Positions 1 to 13,596 of a stretch of 64,000 nt of DNA are shown in pieces (positions within the stretch are counted from its first letter, which is position 1; the number at the start of each line of letters is the position of its first letter). The notes under the pieces are model-generated. The model was given only the letters and a program-made list of their open reading frames with translations, ran no database searches and had not been told where the DNA came from. Origin of the DNA: Phoronis australis (Eukaryota; Phoronida; Phoronidae); the NCBI GenBank assembly GCA_002633005.1, contig NMRA01000220.1:1-64000 (forward strand), written 5' to 3'. The translations under genes were made by a program, and so were the position numbers.

Positions 1-2659
1 TGTGTGTGTGTTGTTAAAATCAGTTGCATACTGAGTTAGTCGCTGAATGATCTCAGTGCTTAATATGCTTAAGGGGGTTTTGATCAAAGAATATTTTATT
101 GCTTAGACTGATACATACCAAGGGAACTTGTGCCATGAGATAAAATGTTATAGTTTACATATGTTTTGGAAAAAATAAATGGTTAAACGAGATGATGAAA
201 CGTTACAATTATGTCTTTAGCATCTAACGTCAATGTAAACAATAAACAATAAACATTTAAAATGTTATAGATTTTGGATTTCCCATGTCATAGTTAAGGT
301 TAAGAATACATGCCTACATAATGTTTTCTGCACATTTGTTGCTTTGATAACACTATCACTGATGGTGTTACTCTATCAAAAATAAAAAATTAAAGGGCAA
401 TTTTGACAGTAAAATCACCCATGAAAATCTTATTTTAAGATGTGGATTTCCGACTCTGTCTCAATTTTTTTACTTCAGGGTGACCTAAAAGGGCTGCTAG
501 GTTCCTTGTTAATTCCAGGCTGCCGTGTCTCTTGGGAGGCATTTTTTCTTTAGGGCATCTGCATTGAATAAATTTATGTTTTTGATTACTTTTTGGCAGC
601 TTTCCCAGATTTCCGTAAAACTTCCAGGCTCAGATTTGGAATTTCTGGGTATTAGAAAAGGCATAAAAATTGGTGCTGTGAAACCTGCTGTGATACGAAT
701 AGATGTTATTGAAAGTATTTTTGTCTGCATTAAACTCACCATTCTAACACAATGTGTCCTTCGTTGATTACCACAATTGCCACGTTGTAAGCTAATTCCT
801 TATTTTGGAAGCTAATTCCTTGTTTTGCAAGCGTTTCACACCATCACTTGTTGATGCAAGAGCCTCAAGGTTAGCATACACTACTTGATAATTTCCTTTA
901 TAGTCGGTGGGCCAGATTTTGTAGGGCCTCTAGAAAATGGTTTTTGTGAGTACTTTAGGGGAGCAATTTTATTTTGGTGTTTTTTAATTCATTACCCCCC
1001 CCCCCCCTCCCATACAGATTTTACTGGAACAGCCCTCAAATATAGCCATGTTAAATGATATGTGAAGTTATAGCCACCATAGAACAACTATTTTGAAAAC
1101 TCGCTGGTACCCGGGGTAGAATCGTATATCTGCCACATGCACTTTCAGGAGTCTTGCTCGTAGCTGCTTGAATTACTGTCACTTGCAGTGATGTAGATGA
1201 AAGTCAAGTAATAAGCTTAACTGATCATTACATTTGGCAATTTAAGACTTCACTGTGGTCAGAGTGATGCTTTTAACGTATTGCAATTAACATATTGTGG
1301 GAACCAAATTTACATGAGCTGCTGTTCAAGGTAAGCTTTAAAAGTTTTCCAAAACACGGTTTGTTAATTAAATTGCACTTTAAGATATCTCATTTTCTTT
1401 AATTTATATAATGTGAAATTAGCAGGAACACATTGCACATTACAAACTATGTCAACACAACCGGTGACCTGCAGGTCGTTTTTAATATCTAACCCGTAAT
1501 CTCGCATGCTTTTGTTACACTTAAATACGTGGGTGACGAATAGACAGTCTATAAAATTTCTAATCAAGATCTCTGCAAGAGAATTTATGTGTACAAGCTG
1601 AAAAAGTTGCACAGCAGAGTTGGTGAAGACATGTGAGGACCTCTGGTGGATATAATTTGTCATTATAAAATGGCCTTCTGACAACCAACTTCATAATAAA
1701 AATGCAATTGACTGTCCACAAGTACATGAAAGTTAGCTTTTAAAAATGCCTTATCAAAGTAGAATTAGATAATTATCTGATGCAGCATAAATAATAGTTC
1801 AACATGACATTCAGAATAGCATTTATGACGTAATACACCCCAACCCATGTTTTCCACAATTACATGTTCATTGTAAAGCAATTTTAAACTATGATAATAC
1901 TCAATAATGATCCCAAACTAATCTATTATGCTTCAAAATAATAATATACAAGTCAAAGTTCTGACAGCCGCAACTTATTGTTTCATTATGTACCACAAAA
2001 AGTCAGCATCATACTTCTATCAATTAAAACATGCTGCAAGTAACAAGCAGGCTCACAGAATTTACCAATTAAAAATGTCAACACTGCAACATAAAATATT
2101 ATACCATAAAAACAATGCACGTATGCCAATCACAGACAACAGACACTGACTTGTAACATGTAAAATAAAATGAGTCACTTTGATGTAATTTACATCTCGC
2201 AGGCAGTTTCTTGAATGTTTCCATTCTCAGGTGACGGGGTCCGTGCAAACTGAAAATAGAAAAACATTTGTCTCTTGCTGCATCACTGAACACTACACAT
2301 TCAATTAAAGTCACTTGGAAGCCCACCTCGACACCTGCGCATGGAGAACAAAGTGAAGTGAGGCGTGGCACAAGGCGGGACAGTGTTAGGGGGCGATAGG
2401 TAAAGGTATTTCATTCTAGTGTCCCATACCACAAAGAGTTAAAAACAGCACTACAAGACAACACGTATCTGGATACTTATTAATAACAACACTGGCATGA
2501 CAAACAATTATGGTACTGGCACAGTCACAAATTCCGTCTACTACAAGACAAGACACGTGAGAATCAAAGATAATGCAGGGCAGAACTGGTGTGAAAGTGC
2601 ATTTCTTTAATTACAACAACATCTCAAGAAAACAACTTTAGTCTAAAATTTTATAAATA
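1..2659. other. Non-coding flank beyond the PRR11 3' end
   Basis: No conserved reading frame on either strand. It begins with a short (TG)n tract, has a C homopolymer at about 997-1009, and ends with the presumed PRR11 3' UTR. The sequence at 1000-1037 (CCTCCC, then GATTTTACTGGAACAGCCCT) is one end of the MITE family seen complete at 5891-6441. Confidence 0.6.
2606..2611 (-). promoter_or_regulatory. Candidate poly(A) signal of PRR11
   Basis: ATTAAA on the minus strand about 50 nt beyond the PRR11 stop codon. It is the commonest variant of AATAAA, and no canonical AATAAA was seen closer. Confidence 0.35.
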
Positions 2660-5600
2660 CTAAATGTTTACCAGAAACTTCTTCTTGAGTGCCCTTGTCA
2701 TCAGAGGTGTCAGTCCAGTACCTTTATCGAAGTTTCTGTTAGTTAACAGCGGGGTTCCTCCTGGACTTTTCTCAATGTTTGTTTTCCTAAGCTTGCACTG
2801 TAAGACCTCACTCGGGATCCTGATATACAAAATATAAACCGATGAAATTAGCGCTGTTTTCTCCATACACCCCGATGGAATGCGACGTCACAAACTAGAG
2901 ACTAGTTCAACAGATTCTTGCAATTATTGCAACTGATGATCAGTTGCTTGAGCACTGAGGTAGAAGGCAATTTCACTTCCACGCCAAACAGCTAAACCAT
3001 TTTTAATGAATAAGAACTAAGAGGTGCACTTCTGTGTAATTAATCAAAAAGTGCTTTCATAACCATTCAGATGGCACTTGCGATCACTAGTCATACACGG
3101 AACCCAATTGTTATTGCTTTGTGAAAATATCACATCAAAAGATTATTGTTGAATGAAAATACATGTTTATATATTGAATAGACAAGAACTATTGCGGTTT
3201 ACTCAATTTTGAACATGGATTTGACTAGCATTCAAGAAAAGAAAGGTTTCAGAGCCTATATTATCAAAGGTCACATGCCTAGTTGTAGCTATAATTGTAG
3301 GAACACAGCGGCGAATTATGTTGTTTATAAATTAATTGATCAGAATTAAACTTTGCATCAAGTATTTAGTGTACATTTGTCCATAGTCCATAGTCCAAGT
3401 TGTATGCCAGTGCAAATCTAAAGTACGACGATCTTAGCTGGAAATGAGCATGTGACTTTTGATAAATTCGACTCATCAATTTGACAGGTCAGCAGTAGAA
3501 CTTTTGAAACTTTTGACCTTTTTCCAGATAGACGATAACTGATGCATAATTACCCCTGAGCAATGGTTTACGTCACATTCTTCCTTCTTGCGACCTGATG
3601 ACTGAAAATGTACGATTTTGCCTGAAAAAACAATTTCCCTGACACCAGTGTAAAGAAATTATCTCCCCCTAAGATGGTCAACAACTCGTCTGCTACAACA
3701 ATAAATACCTTCTGAGTGCGTCAGAACCATTTCTGATCTCATTAGCACCACTCTTCTTCAACTTGATCTTCTTGATAGCTGACACGGTTACCAAAGGCTG
3801 ATTCTCCTGAAATGGTGCAAATGCCACAATATTTAGACAAAAATACATGACGTGGGTCTGTTTCATGAAAGTGAGTTAAAGCATATTAAAGACGGAAATT
3901 AATATAAGTACGACACAGTTTAGAAATAATATATGGAAATTATTTTAGTAACTACGACAGCAGTTAGGTGTACATGCTCAGAGACATGGCACTTTTACTT
4001 AATAAGTGAGATATGATTATTTTTCAGAAATAGTTGTGTGGAGCGAAATACCAAATTTTTTTCTTACGTCTTAATATAAAGTCACTTTTCATAAAACAGA
4101 CCTGTGGCAACTTCCTAAAACTGATTTGAGGTGGTGATGTAGCGACATCATACTTAAAACCTATTGATCGACTTCCACCAACCTCTATTGATCTAGCCTA
4201 TTTACACAACGTTTCACGTAGACATTTCCCGCCTTCAGGTGTTATAGCATTCTTAGAAGAACGAGCATGAGCAAATGGTACAATCATAGTGGTCAATGAT
4301 GGGCACTTTTTAGAATTCTTGGTGAAATTAGAACAATAGATTTTAAAAATGATGAGACGCGAGGATGAATGTATTAAAAAGTGCTTTCTTGAAGTCAAAC
4401 AATAAATTAATGTAAACATAAAATATGGTCGGAAATAATAAAAGTAGCTCTTTCTAATCAGAAACTGAACATCTTCGCTAAAGTGGTACATGCTTGAACC
4501 CCAGTTGCAATTACCTTGCCGAATTTCCTCTTGGGTGCAGTTCCAGCTTGGTCCACTTTCTTTAACTTTACTCTCTGTAGATCACCGACAGTTATCACAG
4601 GTTTTGCATCTTTGACATTTTGATCTCTGTTCTGTATTTCAAACAAAACATAAGGTTTTCAGGATTATAATCTACAGATAAAAAGTGAGTCACTCTTGAG
4701 TAAATGGTAAATACATGCTTAACGTATGTTTTAATCAAAGATTGAAACTCAAACAAATAACATCCCAAAAAACACAAGAAATTTTTGTTTGAAGAACTTG
4801 AAGACGGTACTAAGGTAATTTGAGTAATAACAAGAAAACTGCATCAAGTTGTAATTGAGTATTAGGATTATAATGTAATCCATTACTGAATGTTTTTACA
4901 AAAACAAATATGTTCACTTGTGGTCAGCTTTGATGAACTGCTTAGTAGTTTGAAACATGTGCTGATTACTATACACATCAGTGTATATTGATACAGACTT
5001 CTATTCTATCAAAGTGACATGAATACTAATATTACAAAATGTGTGAAGTTAAAGCCTATCTTGAACGGTAACACCTGTAAATTTGGTACCTACAATATGT
5101 TGAGAGTACCGCTTGGAGCCCAGTAACGCCATAAATTGTCAAAGGTAGCGAACTGTTTGGCGTATTGGCTTGCTTTTGTCAATGTCACCGCGAGAATCAC
5201 CTTTTAATTCAAACAGCTGCGAATAACATCCGCACGCAATGGTGTTCTGTTCAGATCCCTATTCAATACAACTGTTACCGGCCTTTTTGTTGTTTGTGCT
5301 GGGATCTCGCGGTGACGCAACATGGCACGAAAAAGAAGCTTCAACTATCATTTGACGGGCTTACATTTGCGTGATTGAACTCGCATTTTCTTATTTTAAT
5401 AAGGCTTTGCTAGGACCATCTGGTTAGCCCAATACATCTAACGTAACAAAATTACATTGAAGACTTTAAGCAATTACAACTTCCAATGCACTCAACAAAA
5501 TACACACAGTCATGCATAGTAACACAACTTGGTCAGTTACCTGAAGTCCCTTCCTTTTGATGACTAGCGGCTTTGGCAGACTGGCAATAGGTGGCGGCGG

Positions 5601-8600
5601 TGGAGGTGGAGGGGGTAGAGCTAAAGGCGGGGCTGTCACAGCAGAAGGAGGAGCAGGAGGCGTTAACACTGGCAATGACAGGCTATGACAGGACTTCTGC
5701 TGGCAAGAGCAATGTTGTTCTGTTGCGGAGGCCATATGTTTTGTGAGCAGATCTTCCTGTAAGATAAATAAATGATTTAATGACCATGAAATGGTACTAT
5801 GTTAAGGCAATCAATTATCTTATGACAGCTTTTGCCATTGAACTTAGTAACAGAATAGATACAGGTATAATAATGTCTACCAATATATTAGGGGCTGTTC
5901 CAGTAAAATCTATATGGGGGGAGGACACCTTTTTCGCACCCATCAGCCATATTTTTCATTTATTTCTTCAGCCCACCACCTGTAATTTTTTATAAGTTTG
6001 AATAGCAACCACCAGTAATTTTGTTTTTGTTGTTCTTGTGGTTGACTGCACAAGCGCTTGAGTTTATCTGTTCCTCGATCATCACTGACATCATTCATTA
6101 CTAAGAAAACATATGTTTCTTATATGTGGTTATTAGCCATCGAGAAATTCGAGTGCCTGTGGTTGACTGGTTTTATGAGCATGCCGATGGGGAGATCGGG
6201 AGTGAAAAAGTCGAAGCTTTTTGCAAGTTGGGTTTTTGTTTTAGTTGTTGATTCTGTTTGGATTGTGTACAAAACTTACTGAAATTACCCACCATCAAAC
6301 ATTTATGGCACTATAACGACCTGTAAATTTTAATTTTTTTGAAGTACGATCACCAGCCAGTTTAAATTCAAATCAAACTACCCATAATTTTTTATTTCAA
6401 TTGCCTTCCCCCCTCCCACACGGATTTTACTGGAATAGCCCTTAATAAAAGAATAGTTCTGAATATCATATTCCACAAACATTGACATTTCTGCTATACC
6501 AGTTTGAAAGCAATTAAATTTTATAATTTTTAGCTTAACTGAGCACAGTGCTTAACTATAAAGAGTTATATTGGGTTTAAGATGCACATTCACGGTTATT
6601 GCTGTTATTCACTGAAAATTAAATACATGCACTTTGACTGCAAATGTAGCTTTTCATCGACAGCTTTAGGGAACACAACGTTTGCTTTTCCAGTCCCCCC
6701 TGCCAAATGTGTACAAAAATGGAGAGATACTTGTAGGTAAGCAAACACGTTACGGCTTCAACAGCAATGCTTCAAAGATAAACACTTATATTCAACTGCA
6801 AAGTGATGACTGAGAGGTTAAACAAAGCAATTAATTTCAAAATAATAATTTGAAGTATTAATTAAGTTAACCTACTTCATCCTACTACTTGCAGTCTAAC
6901 TCAAACACATGCACACACACACTTCTTTGATTCGCAAACATTTTTAAGTCTACTCTGCATGCCATCTTTTGGTCAAATCATGCAACCTAATGAACGTAAG
7001 TCTGAAAAGATTTCTGCCCCGACCGGGACTCGAACCCAGAACCTTCTGCTAGTACTGCAGACACTCTAATCCACTGAGCCATCGGGACCATTGGTCAAAC
7101 ACAGAAATCCAATCAGGCGGGTTCGAGTCCTGGTAAGAAATTTTTTCAGACTTATGTGGCCAACAGATGACGTGCAGACCAGATTTAAAAATATTTACGA
7201 TCTACATTTCCGTGCCGATTCAAGATTTACATCCTCATATATATTTAATTGCACAAACAATATGTTAAAATAAAGTAAAATAACTCCTGGATCTGCTTGG
7301 TTCTGTATACTTTTTGTTTTCAGACATTTTTTTAATTTCGTCGTATGAACTTTTCAATATGATTGAAAGTGCATTGTCGCATTGTCGCTGTTCCTGACCA
7401 AAATGCCACCATAGACTAGAGTGTCCGATCAGGGCTGTAGTGTTTGTTATAGATCCAAGTATTCTATGCGCTTTTATGAGTTTGAAGCGTGACACTAGCA
7501 CTGAAGCATATAGTGCTGATACTTGTTAGTTGCATTTCAGTATATGGATCCCGGCTCCTTAGTTAAAAAGTGAGCAAAGTAGGTCAGGACAGCAAAAACT
7601 GGAAAACATGCCGGTGCTGCTTTTTACAGAAGGAAAAGCAGAAACAAACTAGTGCACAGTCTTGCGATATGTTATAGGTCGATCTTAGTGACATTTCAGC
7701 TCTTTTGTCACGTTTTAAAGATGTGAAAAAGTAATAATAAAAGAATGTGTGAGTTTGTCTTTTGACAACGCCATTTTTATGACATTACCCTTGCAGCAAG
7801 TCCCTCCCCCCTAAATTGTCCAATCCGCACATGAAAATTGTCCCTGTTTGATTCAACCTTGCTGACAAATTAGGAATTACAAAGATCCAGTAAGGTATTC
7901 CTGAAAGTATATTTACAAGCAGGTATGAAGATTTCAAGAGCTCGCAAACATACCATTAGCAAGTGTTAACATACACGACCTCGTGTAATAGCTTTTTAGG
8001 CTGTGAAACTAATGTTTTTTCAGACGCAAGGACAAAGTATTAAATAGCTTCAATTCATAATAACTTTTTACCCTTTCTGATTTAAGTTTGTTGATCTCCT
8101 CTTCTAGTAGTTGAACCTTATTTAAGATCAACTGTAACTCCTTTTTGTAGCTGCTCCGACTAAACATCAAGCGACTGAATGATGACAAGCCCTGAAAAGC
8201 AGAAAAGATTAATCAATGTTGAAGTTTCAAAAAAATCGGTCAATGTCAGTCTTTGAAGAAAACCTTCATGCTCATTCCGTCCAGTGGAAGTCCCACAAGA
8301 GTAACAAATTTTGTAAAATTCATTAAATGTGGTATTTCAAAAGACATTCTCAACTGCAAACTATACACAAAGACCAAAACAACACCTGCTCCATCCGATC
8401 ATGTGACCACATAAGATAAGTTACAGGCAAAAGCTAACATGCCTTGAAAGTCAGGGCTTGGAATGACCAATGACAAACAAAGAGGAAAATTTTCCAAGTG
8501 GAGAATCGTTCCACAAACAAATAGGCTTGTGTGATTGAAATATTTTTTGTGCTGTAAAATTTAACTGAAATAATCGTATTTGCATAAATAAAGTCACAAC

Positions 8601-11139
8601 AATGATAAACAAGAGCAACGCTCCGCAATGCGCCCACGAATGCATCGCAAATGGTGTGCTTTTAGGGTTGCTTATTTGTGTCATAAAAATGGCCACTAGA
8701 TGGCGCAAAAACATACAATCCATCCGAAAACGGGAACATGTCATTGCTTCTTTAATAGAAAGCGATACACCAAATTTCATAGAAATCCGTCACGAAACTT
8801 CAGCGAAACAAAGGAAAACAGAATAAAATGAAATTGCCACAAGGGGGCACAGTGTCTGTTGTTAGCTTCATATAAATACACTTACAAAATTTAATAAAGA
8901 TCCTACAGTGGGTTTAGAAGGTACAGCTATGGGCGCAAAACAAAACAAAACTACCACTAGGTGGCGCCAGAGTAGTCAAAGTCGTCATAATCAACCGTCC
9001 TCTTTACACTGAGCACATATACGCCAACTTTCAAAACCATTCTTAGAATGATTTGATTGACAGAGAGGTAGACGCCAAAAAACAGACTCGAAACAGTAAA
9101 AATGGCCACTAGGTGGCGCAAACTACGTTGAATCCATCCGAAAACGGGAGGATACTGTCGTCTCACTAATAGATGCCTATATAACAAATTTTATGAAAAT
9201 ACCTTGAGGAGCTTTGAAGATACAGAGGTAAACGTAAAAAACTAAAATTGCCACGATAGTCGGATCTGTCCAAAAGTTCGCTTATGCCGTCCCATCCATG
9301 AAAGGAACACATGTGCAAAGTTTCATAAACATACGTCAATCGGTTTTGGAGATAAAGCAGCGAACGCCGGACATACACCGCCCGGACGGATGCAGATGAC
9401 GGCATAATGCGTCCACATATAAATATGTGGGCGCATAAAAAGGGACAAAAAAGAGGAAAGTGGAAATGAAATAAGAGGAAATCAAAACCAAAAAAGGAAA
9501 TCCTCAGAGGAAAATTCCAAGCCCTGAAAGTTCATGTTTTGAACTTACACACAAACACAATGATATAAATATACACAAAATGACACTGGGTTGACAAGGT
9601 GCAATGCTCATCTCAAGCTTCTGGTCTAATATGCATTGGAAGTGAAAATAACCTCAGAGCAAAATTTGGTGAAATTTCAGGGATAACAGATAAAGCAGGG
9701 GCAGGACAAAGGGATTGAAAACCCAGAAAGGGGGTTTAATACACAATCTCCTGGCAAGCAGCCTTAGCCCGTCTCATTTCAGATTTCAAAGTCCAACAAG
9801 GCCCTCGTTTGGATAATTATGCAATAAGGTAGTATTCCTAATACGCCCTCGTGTCGTTAATGTACTGAGGGAGAGGATTTCGCCAGTTGTTTTATATTGT
9901 TTTCTTGACATGTAACTTTGTGGCGTCGACAAATGGTAAGAAATGTAAAATATAACATGAAGCACAACGGCAAAACTTTAAGTATAATTTACTGAAGTTA
10001 AAAGATAATGTAACCTTGTTTGTTTTATCTTTATGTTATTAGCTTGAATTTCTCACTTTACCAGAAGAAGGGCATTGTTCAATAAAACAATATACACTTT
10101 TCAGGCTTTTCACACACATGAACTGCATTAACCACAAACGTTTTGAGATACAAAAATCATCAATTTTGCAGTAGTGCGCCATTTCCTTCCTGTTAAGTCG
10201 TCATTTTACATATTCGGAGTTCTTAATCAAAGAGTTTAATAACAAATATCTCTGAGCAACCCTCAACTGATGTTGAATAAGTTGGTAAGTTAATTTTTAA
10301 ACATTGCACAGAGTATCTGCCACAGGATTTTCCAAAGCACTTTGTTTTACCTGTTGAGGTGTTGCACATTCTCCTTGGAAAGCAAGTCTTATAATGGTGA
10401 GGAAGAATTTGAAAATGAATTTATAAGAGTGAAAGGCTCAATTTGATTTCAGTTTTTTAGCCAGCTAAACAGGGAAAATGCAACTTTAATTATTTTTTTT
10501 CGTATCGATAGTAATAGTCAACACAGAATAGAAATCTTTAACTTACAGAGAGCACACTACCACAGCACCATGAACACACATTCTTAATACCAGACAGAGA
10601 CAAACTGTGCACTTGGAACCAACCACGTGGATCAGGGTTATAAAGGACCTCACTTTCTTCATCTGAGAGACTCATGTCGAGTAGTGAATCCAGCTGGGTG
10701 CTAGAAAGAGAAACACACAACAGTGCTGGGGGCTCGTACTAACTTGGCATATTGCAACTGGTTGAATTACAAATTTAAATAAAAACAAATGTTACTATGC
10801 TTAATCATTAGGAAATCATTGTCTGTAAGTGTCTTAAGAAAGTTTATCAAATAAGTCAGAATTTTCATTTACAATTTGGACTAAATATTGTGTAACAGGT
10901 GCATTATTTTTGTTATATATTATAAGTGAACCTAATATATTATTGCTGCTCAAAATCAAAATCATTAGCTTAAAATGTTTGTAATCTGTTAAAAGGATTT
11001 TTCATTTGAGTCATAAATCACTAAATTTTATTTTTTAATCATACTAATTATAGTCTTTGTGCGTTGATGTCATCTTCTTTTGCTTCCTTCGTTTCACTCG
11101 AGTATTCTTTAATCTTCGATGTCTTTTTGCCCTAGTCAT
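2660..11139 (-). CDS. PRR11: Proline-rich protein 11 (PRR11) orthologue, 7 coding exons, 319 aa
   Basis: Coding exons on the minus strand: 11139-11045, 10700-10547, 8191-8072, 5756-5541, 4631-4515, 3806-3709, 2819-2660. All introns are GT-AG and phases agree (960 nt in all). In order: a Lys/Arg-rich N-terminus ([14 protein letters not shown]) like the basic start of vertebrate PRR11; an acidic, Trp-containing segment (about 33-83, with CSWCC); a coiled coil (about 95-123); a proline tract with nine prolines (171-179); two similar motifs, [13 protein letters not shown] (about 208-220) and [14 protein letters not shown] (239-252); and a C-terminus with [18 protein letters not shown] and LKKKF. 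The last block matches vertebrate PRR11 almost residue for residue. Vertebrate PRR11 is a cell-cycle gene linked to S/G2-M progression and actin. The start ATG at 11139 is chosen by the match to the human N-terminus; the frame stays open upstream to an acceptor at 11173, so a 5' UTR exon is expected further up. Diverges head-to-head from SKA2. Confidence 0.9.
5891..6441. mobile_element. Harbinger-type MITE, 551 bp
   Basis: Terminal inverted repeats: left GGGGCTGTTCCAGTAAAATC, right the complement of GGGCTATTCCAGTAAAATCC, each followed inward by a G-rich stretch. Both ends are flanked by TTA (5888-5890 and 6442-6444), the target duplication expected of PIF/Harbinger elements. No coding capacity. 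In a PRR11 intron. Confidence 0.75.
7016..7088 (-). repeat. tRNA-derived SINE head (tRNA-like, probably not functional)
   Basis: The minus strand folds as a full 73-nt cloverleaf: acceptor GTCCCGA/TCGGGGC, D stem GCTC/GAGT, anticodon stem TCTGC/GCAGA, T stem CTGGG/CCCGG. It carries perfect A-box (TGGCTCAGTGG) and B-box (GGTTCGAGTCC) promoters. The anticodon loop is AGTACTA, with G where U33 should be, so a working tRNA is unlikely. The tail that follows (GAAATCTTTTCAGACTTACG) also follows the second B box at 7120, the mark of a SINE. Confidence 0.7.
7112..7162 (+). repeat. Truncated second SINE copy in opposite orientation
   Basis: Plus-strand B box GGGTTCGAGTCC followed by GGTAAGAAATTTTTTCAGAC, the same post-tRNA tail as the minus-strand copy 30 bp away. 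Only the 3' part of the tRNA-like head is left. Confidence 0.6.
8600..9445. repeat. Composite interspersed repeat with reiterated internal units
   Basis: The module AATGGCCACTAG.TGGCGCAAA, then AATCCATCCGAAAACGGGA, occurs at about 8689 and 9100. A related CACTAGGTGGCGCCAGA is at 8955. Related phrases (AATTTTATGAAAATAC, TTTCATAGAAATCCG) recur after each. The ends carry GCGCCCACGAATGC and ATGTGGGCGCATAAAAA. No protein is encoded. In the PRR11 intron upstream of the 8072-8191 exon. Confidence 0.5.
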
Positions 11140-11857
11140 TTGTCTGAATCCCTGCCTGGTCACCAAAATGCTCTGAAAAACATGTTATGACAGTCAGTAC
11201 CAAATAATTTTTAATTTCAACCACGACTTTTACATACTAAGCTAAACATGAAATCCATGTCTCCGCTATTACTAGATTATACAGAGTGGATGCAATGTAC
11301 TGAATACAGAATTCCAAGTGAAAACATTTTGAGTCTTAATTAAGACCCAGTCAAGTGATATAAATCAATAGAACTAGTGTCTCTCATCTGCAATTACTGT
11401 CCTGTACTGCTTGGGCATAGATACCCAATGTTAACTAAATATAATGGCACTGTCATTGCCAAACATTAAATGATCATACAAACTTTACACAGCTCATACA
11501 TTCACTCTCGCTATGGCAAAGAATTCCTCCTAAACACTGTGACAGTCTCCACTATATAGAGAGAACAGTTCAGGGCAGTCTAATCTCTGTGCTTGAAACT
11601 TAACTCATTGAGTTAACCTATGTTTCTTGAGTGTGCGACAGTCTGCTGTATGGCAATGCCATGTGGATGGTGCACCCCAGATGCCATGTGGATGGTGCAC
11701 CCCTACTGCCAAAATTAGGCAACTAGCATCCACTCTTATGTGGTGTTCGTAGTCAATTGCATTTTCTGTATACCTTTAATTTCCACATACCAGTAATTAC
11801 CATAGGCATACTATTGGAGATTGGTGTACTAGCAGTGTCAATGGTCCATGCAAACAT

Positions 11858-13357
11858 CACGGGTGAGAAACAACATGACCGCCGGTCCTCTAAATCATAC
11901 CGACTCACCCAAAACAGGACTGACGCACCTAAAAACATGACCGCCCCACCACAAAACAGGACCGCCGGGTACTGAGTAGTTAAGGCCTTTGAGTGATACT
12001 GCGGGTTAAGACGTAACCAGTCAGACAGCTGTGTAAAGACTATCGCCAAAATAAAGCTTGACAGCTTAGCATTATTGAGCTCTGTTACATCCCCGAAATT
12101 TCCCACAGCCCGGGTAGTTCTGCTAGTCACCTCGTCGTGAAACTTACATCAACGTGTAGTAGAGCGCGCGACCGGCGCAGGCACATGCAAAATCTAGGCA
12201 TCAACCAACATTCACCTTGCAGGCTGCAACCGCTTGAGAGAAAAACAATCTATGAACTATTGTAACAATAAGTCTGTCACGCTCGTGACATGTGCACGTG
12301 CCATTTCCTCAGAAACATTTTGCGACATCTTTCGGAAGATCATGACAACTTCGCGGCAACAAGATTTGTTCTGAAATTCGATTTGCTGGTATTGAAATAC
12401 TAAAAACTTATAACGAAATGAAACCAGTTTCGATAATTTGTTGTGCCAGGTACGCAACCTTGTAGAAGAACACTTGACTGAAGAATCGGGGGGGGGNNNN
12501 NNNNNNNNNNNNNNNNNNNNNNNNNNNNNNNNNNNNNNNNNNNNNNNNNNNNNNNNNNNNNNNNNNNNNNNNNNNNNNNNNNNNNNNNNNNNNNNNNNNN
12601 NNNNNNNNNNNNNNNNNNNNNNNNNNNNNNNAAGGAACCAGCCAATGTAAGCCGACTTAAGGGAACGCAGAATAACGACAGAATGACAATTTTTCTCGAG
12701 CGCCAGTGAAATAATTTAGTTTACTCAAGGAAGAGTGTTGTTAATAACACAAATTCGCCAGGTGAAGATTTTACATGTTCAGGTTTTTACCCACATCGGC
12801 GCAAAGTATACAGCTTTGCCGCACAAAGGCAACTAGTATGATGATGCTTCACCCGAGAACCAGAACGCCCGTTTTTTTACTTGACTAACCTTAAACGTCA
12901 AATTAGAGGAAATGATTTTCATTTTGTTACGCAGTGGATAAAATTATTTAGCTCAAAAGCGTACAATGTGGTTGTTTTGTGTTATTAAATGTTGACCTTT
13001 CAACTGTTTATAAGTCACATACCGCAGCCGGGAGCCTGGTGATGAGTAAAACTCAAAAGCGCCATGCATTACAAAGCGAAGTGTCCTCTGTTGCGCACAA
13101 AAGATTTCGGTGGATTAATCGGCACAAGACCTGCATATGCATACGTATATAGCCCCATTGTATGATTTCTGTAGGCCTAACGGTAATAAATCTTAGCCTC
13201 TTAGTCACTGTGGTTTTAGTTCACGGCGGTCCTTTTTTGTGGTGGGGCGGTCATGTTTTTAGGTGCGTCAGTCCCCCCATTTTCTGGTGCGGCGTTCCCA
13301 TTTGATCCCCGGAGGTCCTGTTTTGAGGACCGGTGGTCATGTTGTTTCTCACCCGTG
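11858..13357. mobile_element. 1.5-kb DNA element with long TIRs and 5-bp target duplication
   Basis: The ends are inverted copies: the left begins CACGGGTGAGAAACAACATG and the right ends with its complement. Similarity runs about 100 bp inward and includes the shared segment GACTGACGCACCTAAAAACA. Both sides are flanked by aacat (11853-11857 and 13358-13362), a 5-bp target-site duplication. No transposase ORF is visible, but 135 bases are unknown (12497-12631). Its inside (12240-12835) resembles, inverted, the separate block at 14990-15445. It lies in the predicted first intron of PRR11. Confidence 0.7.
12497..12631. other. Assembly gap (135 N)
   Basis: A run of N preceded by a G homopolymer. 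It lies inside the TIR element and does not touch any predicted coding exon. Confidence 0.99.
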
Positions 13358-13596
13358 AACATACACCTCTGAAAAGATTAGTGATTCAAACAAACATGTG
13401 GTGCTGGTCTAAAGTTGTATTCTTTGTATACATTTTTTCATATTGGAGCTGAGTTCAGAGACTAGATCCTGGGGCTGGGCCCCTTCCCAGGCTAATCTAA
13501 TCTCAATTCAAGACTCGACTCATACTCATACCAAGACAGTGACCACTGCCTCTACTGGCTCCGCAATAGAGACAGTGAAGCTCCTTAGATATTAGT

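Noticed and set aside
7016-7088. Functional tRNA gene
   Set aside because: The fold is complete but the anticodon loop lacks U33 and the flanking tail is shared with a second copy, so a SINE is more likely.
12400-12650. Frames running through the N gap
   Set aside because: Made of unknown residues; an artefact of translating N.
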